A stretch of DNA of 64,000 nt. It comes from Anabas testudineus. Lineage: Eukaryota; Chordata; Actinopteri; Anabantiformes; Anabantidae. The stretch spans positions 19,756,297 through 19,820,296 of the forward strand of contig NC_046622.1 in the NCBI RefSeq assembly GCF_900324465.2, in the 5' to 3' direction. The notes under the pieces are model-generated. The model saw only the letters and a program-made list of their open reading frames with translations, was not told the DNA's origin and did not search any database. Shown one piece after another: positions 37,742 through 48,875 of this stretch (position 1 is the first letter of the stretch; every line of letters starts with the position of its first letter). The translations under genes were made by a program, and so were the position numbers.

Positions 37742-40700
37742 ATGTCCCGAGTGATAACAGGGCTGATTTTCATGAGACTCCTGTTGGCATTTGAAGCAGT
37801 GGAGGATGAATTTCCTGTTTGTCAGATAATGGGGAGCCCAGAGTTCCCTCTGCTTTCTAAAGAAGGAGATGTTATGATTGGTGGAGCCTTTTCCATCCAC
37901 AGCAAAATCACTCAGCCTCCACTTTTCTTTACAGAGAAACCAACACGTCTCACATGTTCCAGGTAACTTTGAGCCCTCTATAGAACTAATTACCCTAAAA
38001 TATGTTACAGTCAAGGTAAATGTGTTGCTTTTTTTGTCAGTGTCAATCTCAGAGAGTTTCGATATGCTCAGGCCATGATCTTTGCAATTGAAGAAATAAA
38101 CAAAAATGACTTTCTTCTTCCAAATGTTTCAATGGGATTCCGCATTTATGACAACTGTGCCTCAACATTATCCTCAATACGTGTGGTTATGGCCTTAATG
38201 AATGGGGATGACTGGATTGTGGGAAAGAGCTGCTCTGGTCAATCAACTGTACATGCAATTATCGGGGAATCAGAATCGTCTTCAACTATTGTTCTGTCAC
38301 GCATGACTGGACCATTTCAAATACCTGTGGTAAGAGGAATAACTGTATCTATCAGTCTTTACTATGTGTGAATTGTTTTTATTCTGTTTCAATCCTTATT
38401 CTGTCTCACTTCTCTGTTTACTTATCTGTTCCCAGATAAGTCATTCAGCTACTTGCGAGTGTTTGAGTAACAGGAAAGAGTATCCCTCATTCTTTCGAAC
38501 CATTGCCAGTGATCTCTACCAGGGCAAAGCCCTTGCCCAGCTGGTTGAACACTTTGGCTGGACCTGGGTTGGGGCAGTTAACAGTGACAGTGACTATGGT
38601 AACAATGGCATGGCTATCTTCCTTGCTGCAGCTCAAGAGAAAGGAGTGTGTGTGGAGTATACAGAGAAATTTGACAGAGCAGAACCAGAAAAACTCATGA
38701 AGGTGGTAGAAGTAATCAGAAAAAGCACTGCCCAGGTCATTGTTGCTTTCATGGCGCACGTAGAGATGAACAACCTTCTAGAGCAGTTAACTCTGAACAA
38801 TATAACAGGAAGACAGTTCATTGGTGTGGAGGCCTGGATCACTGCTGACAGCCTTGTGACTCCCAACAGTTTTAGTGTGCTGGGAGGTTCACTGGGTTTT
38901 GCTGTGCAAAAGGCTAATATCAGTGGCCTGGAGGAGTTTTTAATTAAAGGTTTCTGGGAGACTAATCTAAACTGCAACAGGACCAACTGGAACAGCATGA
39001 TAGAAACAGAACCTTGCAAAGAAATCCAGGATCTCATTCAGCTAAAAGATTATGATGGCGATGTGGCAGAGATCAGAATGTCTACTAACATTTACAAAGC
39101 TATCTATGCTGTGGCCTATTCTTTGCACAATATCCTAAAATGCTCACAGAGTCAGGGTTGTGATAAGATGGTGAAGGTCATGCCCTGGCAGGTAAAATGA
39201 ACGGTTTATTAAACTGTTTCTGTCTTAGTTTTTTGGATCAATAAGCTAACATACAGTATTTTGTTGCTGCTTTTTAGGTTGTAGAGTCTCTAAAGCAGGT
39301 GAATTTTACTATTAAGAATGGGGACCAGGTGTGGTTTGACAGCACTGGATCAGCTGTTGCCCAGTATGAAGTGGTGAATTGGCAGCGTGGCTCAGATGGC
39401 TCAGTCCAGTTTAAACCTGTTGGGTACTACGATGCCTCCTTACCTCCTGGACAGAAGTTTGTTCTAAACGCTGAAGTCATAACGTGGCCTGGAGGAAAAG
39501 CTGAGGCAAATATCTAAGACTTAGTTATGTAGTTTGACTAACTTTTATCTTGAAAAATGATTGTTAAATGCAATCTCTGACCTCTGTCTTTCTTTCTTTG
39601 ACTCAAAGTTGCCTGTGTCAGTGTGCAGTGAAAGCTGCCGCCCAGGAACTCGTAAAGTCCTTCAAAAAGGAAAGCCTGTCTGCTGCTATGACTGTATACC
39701 ATGTGCAGAGGGAGAAATCAGCAACACCACAGGTACCACAGACTTGAAGTATGGAAATATTCACACATTGTTGGTTTGTCAAAGTCTATGCTTTATGTTA
39801 AAATTTGCAATGGTTCAGTGTCTTATTCACGTTTTTAGGATGTAACAACTTAAATTACAATAATAGTAACAATATTTCTATTACAGATTCTAATGGGTGC
39901 AAAAAGTGTCCTGAAGAGTATTGGTCTAATCAAAACAGAGATGCATGTGTACTGAAAAGCATTGAGTACCTCTCCTTTACGGAGATTATGGGAGTAGTCC
40001 TTGTGTTTTTCACTTTGTTTGGTGTGCTTCTAACCTTAATTGTGGCCACTCTATTCCTGATCAATAAGGACACTCCCTTAGTCAAAGCAAACAACTCTGA
40101 GTTGAGCTTCCTGCTGCTCTTCTCCTTGACTCTGTGTTTCCTGTGTTCGCTGACGTTTATCGGCCGACCCTCTGAGTGGTCCTGCATGCTGAGACACACA
40201 GCATTCGGCATCACCTTTGTCCTCTGCATCTCTTGTATTCTTGGAAAAACATTAGTGGTGTTAATGGCTTTTAAAGCAACACTTCCAGGCAGTGATGTGA
40301 TGAAATGGTTTGGACCAACACAGCAGAGACTCAGTGTTCTGGCTTTCACTCTCATCCAGGTTTTGATTTGTATACTTTGGCTGACAATCAACCCTCCTTT
40401 TCCCTTCAAAAATATGAACCACTACAAGGAGAAGATTATTTTTGAATGTGCCCTTGGGTCACCGATAGGGTTCTGGGCTGTGTTAGGATACATTGGACTT
40501 CTAGCTGTCCTATGTTTCATTCTTGCGTTTTTGGCTCGAAAGCTGCCTGATAATTTTAATGAGGCAAAATTTATCACCTTCAGCATGTTGATCTTCTGTG
40601 CAGTGTGGATCACTTTTATCCCATCATATATCAGCTCTCCTGGGAAATTTACTGTGGCTGTGGAGATATTTGCAATTTTAGCCTCCAGTTATGGGATACT

Positions 40701-40785
40701 TTTCTGTATATTTGCACCAAAATGCTATATTATTGTACTTAAACCTGAACTGAACACAAAGAAACATCTCATGGGGAAAACATGA
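37742..40785 (+). CDS. OlfC / V2R-like class C GPCR, gene 5 (6 exons, 838 aa)
   Basis: Ordinary six-exon receptor. Exons: 37742-37962, 38041-38329, 38436-39191, 39278-39505, 39609-39732, 39887-40785; sum 2517 nt, 839 codons with TGA. It has a signal peptide ([16 protein letters not shown]), a Venus-flytrap domain, a Cys-rich linker ([15 protein letters not shown]) and an uninterrupted 7TM exon. Contact residues are of the amino-acid-binding kind: Ser in GESESSST, Thr in ISHSAT, Asp in TIASD, Tyr in SDYG, Glu in VEAW. Intron 4 seems to start with GC rather than GT (donor at 39506-39507, after CTGAG), because the reading frame and all sister genes place the exon end there. A TATA box and CCAAT box lie upstream. 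Gene 6 is its recent tandem copy. Confidence 0.93.
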
Positions 40786-41934
40786 ACAAATTAAAAGAAA
40801 ACAAATGCTATTAAGTCTAAGTTCTAATGCTATTCTCACCTACTTACATAGCAATTAAACACACATTTAAATGTTTTCAAATTTCTTCCAGCAGCAAGTA
40901 TTTTAAAGTAAATTTGATTGTAATTAAACTAATAATTTACAGTATTAATTTTAATTTTATATTATATAAAATAAAAAAAAAACTATCTACGAGTACGAGT
41001 CTCTTTATTTGGGACTTGCACAGTGAAGTGGAGGTCTTCAAAACTCCACTTGTCTCTGAGGACCCTAGAGCCAAGTTAGGTTGCATTCAAATTCTATTCA
41101 GTCTAATCTGGTTAGGTTTCCTTTTACTCTCTAAAGAGGTCCCTAACTGTGCATCAGAATGTCAGTGACCCACATGGATCCAAATGAATCTCAGCCTGTG
41201 CACTGGCAACTTTGATGAAGTGGTGAGTTACCATAATTAGTTTATGATGCTGTTAATTATTAGGTAGCATATCAGTAATGCCGTTGTTTGATTATGATCT
41301 CTGTTCTGGTCTGCTTGGGCTAACTGCTGAGTCTATTTGGGTAGGTCTGGCTGAGCTCTGCTCCTTGACGGGTTGGGTCTCTCTTTTTGTTTTCTAAATA
41401 AATGTATTTATGTCAGATTTGGGATGTCCACTGATCCATTGGAGTTGGGTCCAAAGTTGGACTGTAAAGATGTTTACAATGAAGGATTCAGTGACTACTG
41501 TGACAAAAACGTACAATGTTGCAACACAAACATTATATTCATGTACTTAAAAGATTTGTCACCACAAAAATACTTGAAAACCTAACCAAATAGATATGAT
41601 AATAAACTTGATATATTCAATAAAGTTCCACTGTGAGTCAGGTCCTGTTTTTTAGGAACATCATATTCACATGTTTCACTTGACCAATTATCAACCTTCA
41701 CACCTTTAACTTGCTAAATCAGAGTCAAGTGAGCACACCTTTTTTTTTTATGTCTGCTCAAATTGGTCATAAAATGTGATTTGATTTTCACCAAGGCCCC
41801 AAATATCAACAAATACAAAGTTCCTAAGCTGATAAAATGCAAATGTTGATGTTCTTTCATGTTTCTATTGAACACACCCATTAAACATGCAGAGTGATGT
41901 TGGAAATAGTAAGTGAAACCATTTTTTAATAACT
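40786..41934. other. 3' flank of gene 5
   Basis: AT-rich, with an AATAAA-like signal near 40969. No gene supported. The stretch 41750-41934 may already belong to the Tc1/mariner remnants that follow. Confidence 0.4.
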
Positions 41935-42415
41935 GATCGAACCACCTTTGCCAAGCACTACCTGTAGCTCTGGATTAGACCTGCAACATATCCAAGAGAA
42001 ACTGTTTCATTCTAGCCAAATTCTGGTGTTACTAGCTCTCTTGAAGTTATTTTACAACCTCTTTATTGGGTTAAGGTCTGGTTTCTGACTTGCCTACGCC
42101 AAAGCCATTCTGAAGATGAAGCCACAGAAGTCATTCTATGGTAGATCTAGTTTAATGTTTATGGTCACTGCGCTACAGAATAAACTGAACCCATACTGAG
42201 CTTCAGCTGGTGGACAACCACCCTGATATCATCTTTAGGATATCTTGATAAACTTGGTAATTCATAGTCACCTCCATGATGGCAAAAAGTCTTGTTCTAG
42301 AGGCATCAAAGCAGCCCCACATCATTACTCTTCTTCCACCATACTCTTGGGATGATTTCAAGCTGGTATATGGTTATCTTTTTATGCCAACCTAGTGTTG
42401 CATGTTCCCTTCCAA
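41935..42415 (-). mobile_element. Tc1/mariner transposase remnant, minus strand
   Basis: Around 42060-42100 the minus strand encodes a decayed version of the Tc1 signature (K-PDLNPI), and the rest follows the antisense of the same fish transposase down to the ACACTATGT-like part near 42400. Several stops and frame changes are present, so it makes no protein. It faces a second copy directly to its right. Confidence 0.7.
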
Positions 42416-43000
42416 AAAAATTGAAGCACACCTGAAGTTTTACAAAGACCACTTGACACTTTACAGTGGTACAGGGAAAATGATTTGTGGACTGCTTAAA
42501 CAAAGGTTGAATTGTTCGCAGCACTATACATATTGTGTAAAAAAGAAGCCACAAAGTAACATGAAAACAACATCCCCAAAGAGAAATATGGTGGATGAAG
42601 CAGCTGGCAGCTGAAGTTTGAAAGCCGATGGTTAGTGCAGTATAACAATGACCCTAATCATTGAAGTAAATCTACTACAGGATGCTTCGGATATACAAAA
42701 TCTGTCTTTTGGAGTGGTTCAGTCAGAGCCCAGGACCTCATGCCAGAAGAGGTGCTGACCTCAAGTGAGCTGCTCACACAAGCTGTCCTAAAAATTCGGT
42801 TGAGCTGAAGCAGTTCTGTAAGGAAAAATTGTCCCGAATCCCCCCTAGATGTTGTAAATGTCTAATCCACATCTAGGGGAAGTGTTTGCTTGAGGTTACT
42901 GGTGCCAAAGGTAAATCAAAAAGTTATAAAAAACTGTTGCACTTGCTTTTTCCATCATTGCTTTGTATGTTTAATATGTCTGTTCAATAAAGTTATTAAA
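42416..43000 (+). mobile_element. Tc1/mariner transposase remnant, plus strand
   Basis: The sequence follows, in sense orientation, the catalytic half of a fish Tc1-type transposase, including AATATGGTGGA near 42585, CAATGACCCTAA near 42646, TGGTTCAGTCAGAGCCCAG near 42712, and a 3' end with GTCTGTTCAATAAAG near 42978. It is decayed and head-to-head with the minus-strand fragment at 41935-42415. Confidence 0.65.
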
Positions 43001-43557
43001 GATAATGATGTCTTTATGAGCTTAAGAACATGTGTTTCTTGATACTAGTGACTTGGATGAAGATCAGATCATTCCATGACTAATTTATGCAGAAAATAAA
43101 AAGATTGCAAATGCTTCACCTAATCCTCTTGCCTCTACTTCATTTCTACTCAAGCTGGTAATAGAGACCTTGTTGAAAGGCACACAGGACAGGCCCTTTT
43201 CAGAATTGGGGAATATAAACCCTTTTTGATTCCTACCATTGATACTTTGACATGTCTTTTAATTTTGCAGTTAGTAACTGTAAAACTTTTTTATTATATT
43301 TCCTATCATATTTTCATGAGCACAAAAAATGGTTCATAAACTAAAAACAGAGATATTCTCTTTCATTTGGTTTAAAACTGGTAAATTTATTTATGGATTT
43401 TTATACAGACTATCATCCCCCTTTTTCATCTTTGTTTGAGTATGATCTTCTCTACATATACAATAATTTCATGTTAAGGCCCAATCAAGACTGTTGTATT
43501 TCACTTACCTCTGATTGGTTGGTACAGGGGCTTGTGAGCTCTACCACCATTTAACAT
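43001..43557. other. Intergenic, upstream of gene 6
   Basis: From about 43436 the sequence resembles that upstream of gene 5 from about 37545, including the GATTGG box, so the gene 5/6 duplication starts here. Nothing else is recognised between 43001 and 43435. Confidence 0.5.
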
Positions 43558-43563
43558 TATAAA
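43558..43563 (+). promoter_or_regulatory. TATA box of gene 6
   Basis: TATAAA lies 70 bp before the ATG, as in gene 5, with an inverted CCAAT box (GATTGG, about 43513-43518) upstream. Confidence 0.5.
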
Positions 43564-43627
43564 ATGTCACAGTCTGCTTTTAGCCCGATCACAGTGGCTG
43601 TGCTCCATCAGGACCTTGGAGTACAAA

Positions 43628-43863
43628 ATGTCCCATGTGATAACATGGCTGATTTTCATGAGACTCCTGTTGGCATTTGAAGCAGTGGAGGATGAAGTTC
43701 CTGTCTGTCAGATAATGGGGAGCCCAGAGTTCCCTCTGCTTTCTGAAGGAGGAGATGTTATGATTGGTGGAGCCTTTTCCATCCACAGCAAAATCACTCA
43801 GCCTCCACTTTCCTTTACAGAGAAACCAACACGTCTCACATGTTCCAGGTAACTTTGAGCCCT

Positions 43864-43936
<73 letters not shown>

Positions 43937-46717
43937 CTTTCCCAATAAATTTGTTGCAGTCAAGGTAAGTTAATCTGTTGCTCTTTTTGTCTCAGTGTCA
44001 ATTTCAGAGAGTTTCGATTTGCTCAGACTATGATCTTTGCAATTGAAGAAATAAACAAAAATGACTTTCTTCTTCCAAATGTTTCAATGGGATATCGCAT
44101 TTACGACAACTGTGCCTCAACGTTAACCTCAATGCGTGCGGTTATGGCTTTATTGAATGGGGATGACTGGATTGTGGGAAAGAGCTGCTCTGGTCAATCA
44201 ACTGTACATGCAATTATCGGGGAATCAGAGTCATCCTCAACTATTGTTCTGTCACACACTACTGGACCATTTCAAATACCTGTGGTAAGAGGAAGAACTG
44301 TGTTTATCAGTCTTTACTATGTCCAAATTCTCCCTAATCTTTCTCACTCTTTGTGTGTTCCCAGATAAGTCATTCAGCTACTTGTGAGTGTTTGAGTAAC
44401 AGGAAAGAGTATCCCTCACTTTCTTTCGAACCATTGCCAGTGATCTCTATCAAAGCCGAGCCCTTGCCCAGCTGGTCAAGCACTTTGGCTGGACCTGGGT
44501 TGGAGCAGTCAACAGTGACAGTGACTATGGTAACAATGGCATGGCCATCTTCCTTGCTGCAGCTCAAGAGGAGGGAGTGTGTGTGGAGTATACAGAGAAA
44601 TTTGACAGAGCAGAACCAGAAAAACTCATGAAGGTGGTAGAAGTAATCCGAAAAAGCACTGCCCAGGTCATTGTTGCTTTCATGGCGCATGTAGAGATGA
44701 ACAACCTTCTAGAGCAGTTAACTCTGAACAATATAACAGGAAGACAGTTCATTGGTGTGGAGGCCTGGATCACTGCTGACAGCCTTGTGACTCCCAACAG
44801 TTTTAGTGTGCTGGGAGGTTCACTGGGCTTTGCTGTGCAAAAGGCTAATATCAGTGGCCTGGAGGAGTTTTTAATTAAAGGTTTCTGGGAGACTAATCTA
44901 AACTGTAACAGGACCAACTGGAACAGCATGATAGAAACAGAACCTTGCAAAGAAATCCAGGATCTCATTCAGCTAAAAGATAATGATGAGGATGTAACAG
45001 AGCTGAGATACTCTACTAACATTTACAAAGCTATCTATGCTGTGGCCTATTCTTTGCACAATATCCTAAAATGCTCACAGAGTCAGGGTTGTGATAAGAT
45101 GGTGAAGGTCATGCCCTGGCAGGTAAAATGAACGGTTTATTAAACTGTTTATGTCTTAGTTTTTTGGATCAGTAAGCTAACATACAGTATTTTGTTGCTG
45201 CTTTTTAGGTTGTAGAGTCTCTAAAGCAGGTGAATTTTACTATTAAGAATGGGGACCAGGTGTGGTTTGACAGCACTGGATCAGCTGTTGCCCAGTATGA
45301 AGTGGTGAATTGGCAGCGTGGCTCAGATGGCTCAGTCCAGTTTAAACCTGTTGGGTACTACGATGCCTCCTTACCTCCTGGACAGAAGTTTGTTCTAAAC
45401 GCTGAAGTCATAACGTGGCCTGGAGGAAAAACTGAGGCAAATATCTAAGACCTTAGTTATGTAGTATGACTAACTTTTATCTTGAAAAATGATTGTTAAA
45501 TGCAATCTCTGACCTCTGTCTTTCTTTCTTTGACTCAAAGTTGCCTGTGTCGGTGTGCAGTGAAAGCTGCCGCCCAGGAACTCGTAAAGTCCTTCAAAAA
45601 GGAAAGCCTGTCTGCTGCTATGACTGTATACCATGTGCAGAGGGAGAAATCAGCAACACCACAGGTACCACAAACTTGAAGTATGGAAATATTCACACAT
45701 TGTTGGTTTGTCAAAGTCTATGCTTTATGTTAAAATTTGCAATGGTTCAGTGTCTTATTCACGTTTTTAGGATGTAACAACTTAAATTACAATAATAGTA
45801 ACAATATTTCTATTACAGATTCTAATGGGTGCAAAAAGTGTCCTGAAGAGTATTGGTCTAATCAAAACAGAGATGCATGTGTACTAAAAAGCATTGAGTA
45901 CCTCTCCTTTACAGAGATTATGGGAGTAGTCCTTGTGTTTTTCACTTTGTTTGGTGTGCTGCTAACCTTAATTGTGGCCACTCTATTCCTGATCAATAAG
46001 GACACTCCCTTAGTCAAAGCAAACAACTCTGAGTTGAGCTTCCTGCTGCTCTTCTCCTTGACTCTGTGTTTCCTGTGTTCTCTGACATTTATCGGCCGAC
46101 CCTCTGAGTGGTCCTGCATGCTGAGACACACAGCATTCGGCATCACCTTTGTCCTCTGCATCTCTTGTATTCTTGGAAAAACATTAGTGGTGTTAATGGC
46201 TTTTAAAGCAACACTTCCAGGCAGTGATGTGATGAAATGGTTTGGACCAACACAGCAGAGACTCAGTGTTCTGGCTTTCACTCTCGTCCAGGTTTTGATT
46301 TGTATACTTTGGCTGACAATCAACCCTCCTTTTCCCTTCAAAAATATGAACCACTACAAGGAGAAGATTATTTTTGAATGTGCCCTTGGGTCACCGATAG
46401 GGTTCTGGGCTGTGTTAGGATACATTGGACTTCTAGCTGTCCTATGTTTCATTCTTGCGTTTTTGGCTCGAAAGCTGCCTGATAATTTTAATGAGGCAAA
46501 ATTTATCACCTTCAGCATGTTGATCTTCTGTGCAGTCTGGATCACTTTTATACCAGCTTATGTCAGCTCTCCTGGGAAATTTACTGTGGCTGTGGAGATA
46601 TTTGCAATTTTAGCCTCCAGTTATGGGATACTTTTTTGTATATTTGCACCTAAATGCTTTATTGTTGTATTCAAACCTGAACTGAACACAAAGAAACATC
46701 TTATGGGAAAAACATGA
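43628..46717 (+). pseudogene. OlfC / V2R-like class C GPCR, gene 6: near-copy of gene 5 with a frameshift
   Basis: Exons: 43628-43848, 43996-44284, 44365-45122, 45209-45436, 45541-45664, 45819-46717; sum 2519 nt, two more than gene 5. The excess is an extra CT near 44417-44422 (TCACTTTCTTTCG where gene 5 has TCATTCTTTCG), 18 codons into exon 3, which throws the rest out of frame. Everything else is open and almost identical to gene 5, including the 7TM exon (to TGA at 46717) and the GC donor of intron 4 (45437-45438). This could be a very young pseudogene, a segregating null allele, or a sequencing error in a T-rich stretch. Near its end (about 46530-46690) it departs from gene 5 (IPAYVSSP for IPSYISSP), resembling gene 7. 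Intron 1 holds a long TA repeat. Confidence 0.85.
43863..43936. repeat. (TA)n microsatellite in intron 1 of gene 6
   Basis: About 74 bp of TA dinucleotides with one interruption, absent from the matching intron of gene 5 (37963-38040). Confidence 0.95.
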
Positions 46718-47372
46718 TCAATTTAATCATAAATGTCATATAGCTTCTATATTTAAAAGTAGATCAATTACAAAGCAATTCAACTTTTTAGTTGCACATA
46801 CTTACTTTTTTAATTCAAAAATATTATTATATTATTATTATAATTTACAATTTATATGTACAGGTAATCAATCTGAAGAATCACAGTATTAATCTTTGTT
46901 TGATTATAATAAAAACATTTAAAGAAATTAAAAATCTATCCTCTGTCTCTTCATGAAAGGTTGCACAGTGAAGATATCTGTGAAGCCTTCATCATGTACA
47001 CCGTTGTAACACAAGCATAATATTCAAATATTAACTAAATGCAGCTCAATAGTCATTGTCATTATAAAAAAAGATTATTTTTTAAATACCTTGTTCACCT
47101 AAAACTGACTTTCAATTGTTATTTTTGGTTCCAGTGCAGACTGTAAGGTAATATAGCTAGTCAAATAACAAATATATACAATTTTAAATAACTAAACAAA
47201 AAGCTTTATTTCACTTCCACAGTTAGTCCACTTTAGTGATAAGATGATTAAACTGATACAGAGACAGAGAAACATTTGCACTCACATTCACACCTATGGG
47301 CTACAATAATCTAATATAGCTTTTTCTTGTGAGCATTCTTAGCAATATGGAAAAAGTATTTTATGTTTTTAT

Positions 47373-47375
<3 letters not shown>
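46718..47375. other. 3' flank of gene 6
   Basis: AT-rich; AATAAA-like signals near 46907. A short stretch near 47000 weakly resembles the 3' flank of gene 5 near 41515. No gene seen. Confidence 0.4.

Positions 47376-47439
<64 letters not shown>
47376..47439. repeat. (TA)n microsatellite
   Basis: A run of about 64 bp of TA dinucleotides. Confidence 0.95.
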
Positions 47440-47445
<6 letters not shown>

Positions 47446-47749
47446 TAGATATATTAGTGTATTATATATAATCTTGTGTTTAGCTTGATTCACACACAGT
47501 TACTTTTTTGATTGTTTGTTATTCTTTTTGAAATTTTTACCTGTAAAGCGGTATCTATTTTTATCAATAGGTGGCAGTAGCAACATTGTTTTGGGGAAAG
47601 TAAGGCCAGTAGAAATGTACAGATTTTGGAGCTATATTGCCCACTAGACTTAACTGACACCTGAAGAGAGGTCCCATCATCCATAAATATGAAATAAATA
47701 CAACCACAAAATATGACTTACAAATTAATATGAATGACACATACCGTTG
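47440..47749. other. Intergenic, nothing recognised
   Basis: AT-rich sequence of about 310 bp between the TA repeat and a transposon remnant. Open frames here lack features. Confidence 0.4.
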
Positions 47750-48178
47750 CAAGAAAAACTATGTGAACCTTTTGGAATTTCATGGTTTTCTACATTAATT
47801 TGTCATAAAACGTGATCTGATCTGATATTAATGTCTTCAAATCTTTAGCTGTCACTCTGGGTTGTTTCTTTACATAATTGACGACTAGGGTCATTTTGAC
47901 TGGCTGCCCCCTTCTTGGTAGAGTAGCCACAGTCCCAAAATGTCTATATTTGTAGATTGGCAAGGACGTTGGAATCACTTTCTAACTCTTTCCAGCTTTA
48001 TGTAAATCAATAATTCTTGATTGTAGATCCCTTAAATGCTCCTTGTTGCGAGGCATGGCTCACAAAGCACATTCTTCTTATGCGAATCAAACTAAAAAGG
48101 TTTACGTTTTTTTTGTCAGTCAAAGTAGTTCAAGTCCACACCTCCAAACTAATTATTATTAATTTGTTGTTGATCATC
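47750..48178 (-). mobile_element. Tc1/mariner transposase remnant (N-terminal part), minus strand
   Basis: On the minus strand a start-like MPRNKEHLRDLQSRI is followed, after one stop, by GTVATLPRRGQP and QPRVTAKDL, the paired-like DNA-binding region of Tc1-type transposases. The catalytic part is missing. Decayed; makes no working protein. Confidence 0.8.
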
Positions 48179-48445
48179 TATACTGCTCACATAATATAGG
48201 AAAACTTTAAAAACACATCAGATCTCATTGGGGAAAAAATCATTCTAGATAGTTATACTGATATGAACTAGATAATGTGTTAGGAATGAAAGGACACCAC
48301 ATTGTGTAATGGAAATTAAAATGATCAACCTCCTGAGGGCTGAATTTAAAGACACCCCGAAAAGTGAAATTATGAACCAGGTTGGTCAGTTTTGCTGAAA
48401 TGTTATTGCAGCTTAAAGTGGTACTCAGTAGTTTTTATGGCCCCA
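48179..48445 (-). mobile_element. Second, different Tc1/mariner remnant (3' end), minus strand
   Basis: It begins with an inverted-repeat-like end (ATACTGCTCA, 48179-48188), then AAAACACATCAGATCTCATT and further sequence that follows the non-coding end of the same transposon family as 5690-6503 (TGAGCAGTGTA end). It abuts the unrelated Tc1 fragment on its left. Only the terminal part is present. Confidence 0.65.
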
Positions 48446-48770
48446 TGTTACAACCCACTGTCACTACACTTGTAACAATGCTTCAGAAGGAGTAAACCAC
48501 ACCTACTCGTAGGCCAGAAAGTGACAGGCACAACAAAACACAGGGTTTTGAAAAGTCTACTATTGTAAAATGTATTATTCAGGTATAGCACATTGTAACA
48601 AAAGTATGTTTAAATGCTTAGGTTTTCTTTGAATCACATATTACATATTAACACAGTGATTTGAAAATCTTAATATACAAAAAAAAAAAAAAAAAAAACA
48701 CACAGCAAGGATCTTACGTCACCACTGTGTGATTTGATATGAGGATCTAAATCACCATCATCTCCACCAA
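48446..48770. other. Intergenic upstream of gene 7
   Basis: No gene. A poly-A tract at 48679-48698 may mark an old retroposed end, but no SINE or LINE body is recognisable next to it. Confidence 0.4.
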
Positions 48771-48776
48771 TATAAA
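48771..48776 (+). promoter_or_regulatory. TATA box of gene 7
   Basis: TATAAA 105 bp before the ATG at 48876; the inferred start site would leave a leader of about 75 bp. Confidence 0.45.
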
Positions 48777-48875
48777 GCTCTGTCCATTAAAGTGAAAACA
48801 TGTTTTGGTCACTAATAGAAGAACACATCAAAGAGTATACATTTTTGTGTGCATGTGTGTGACCCTCTGTGCCAG

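Noticed and set aside
43863-43936. CRISPR-like or satellite array
   Set aside because: Simple dinucleotide repeat with no spacers.
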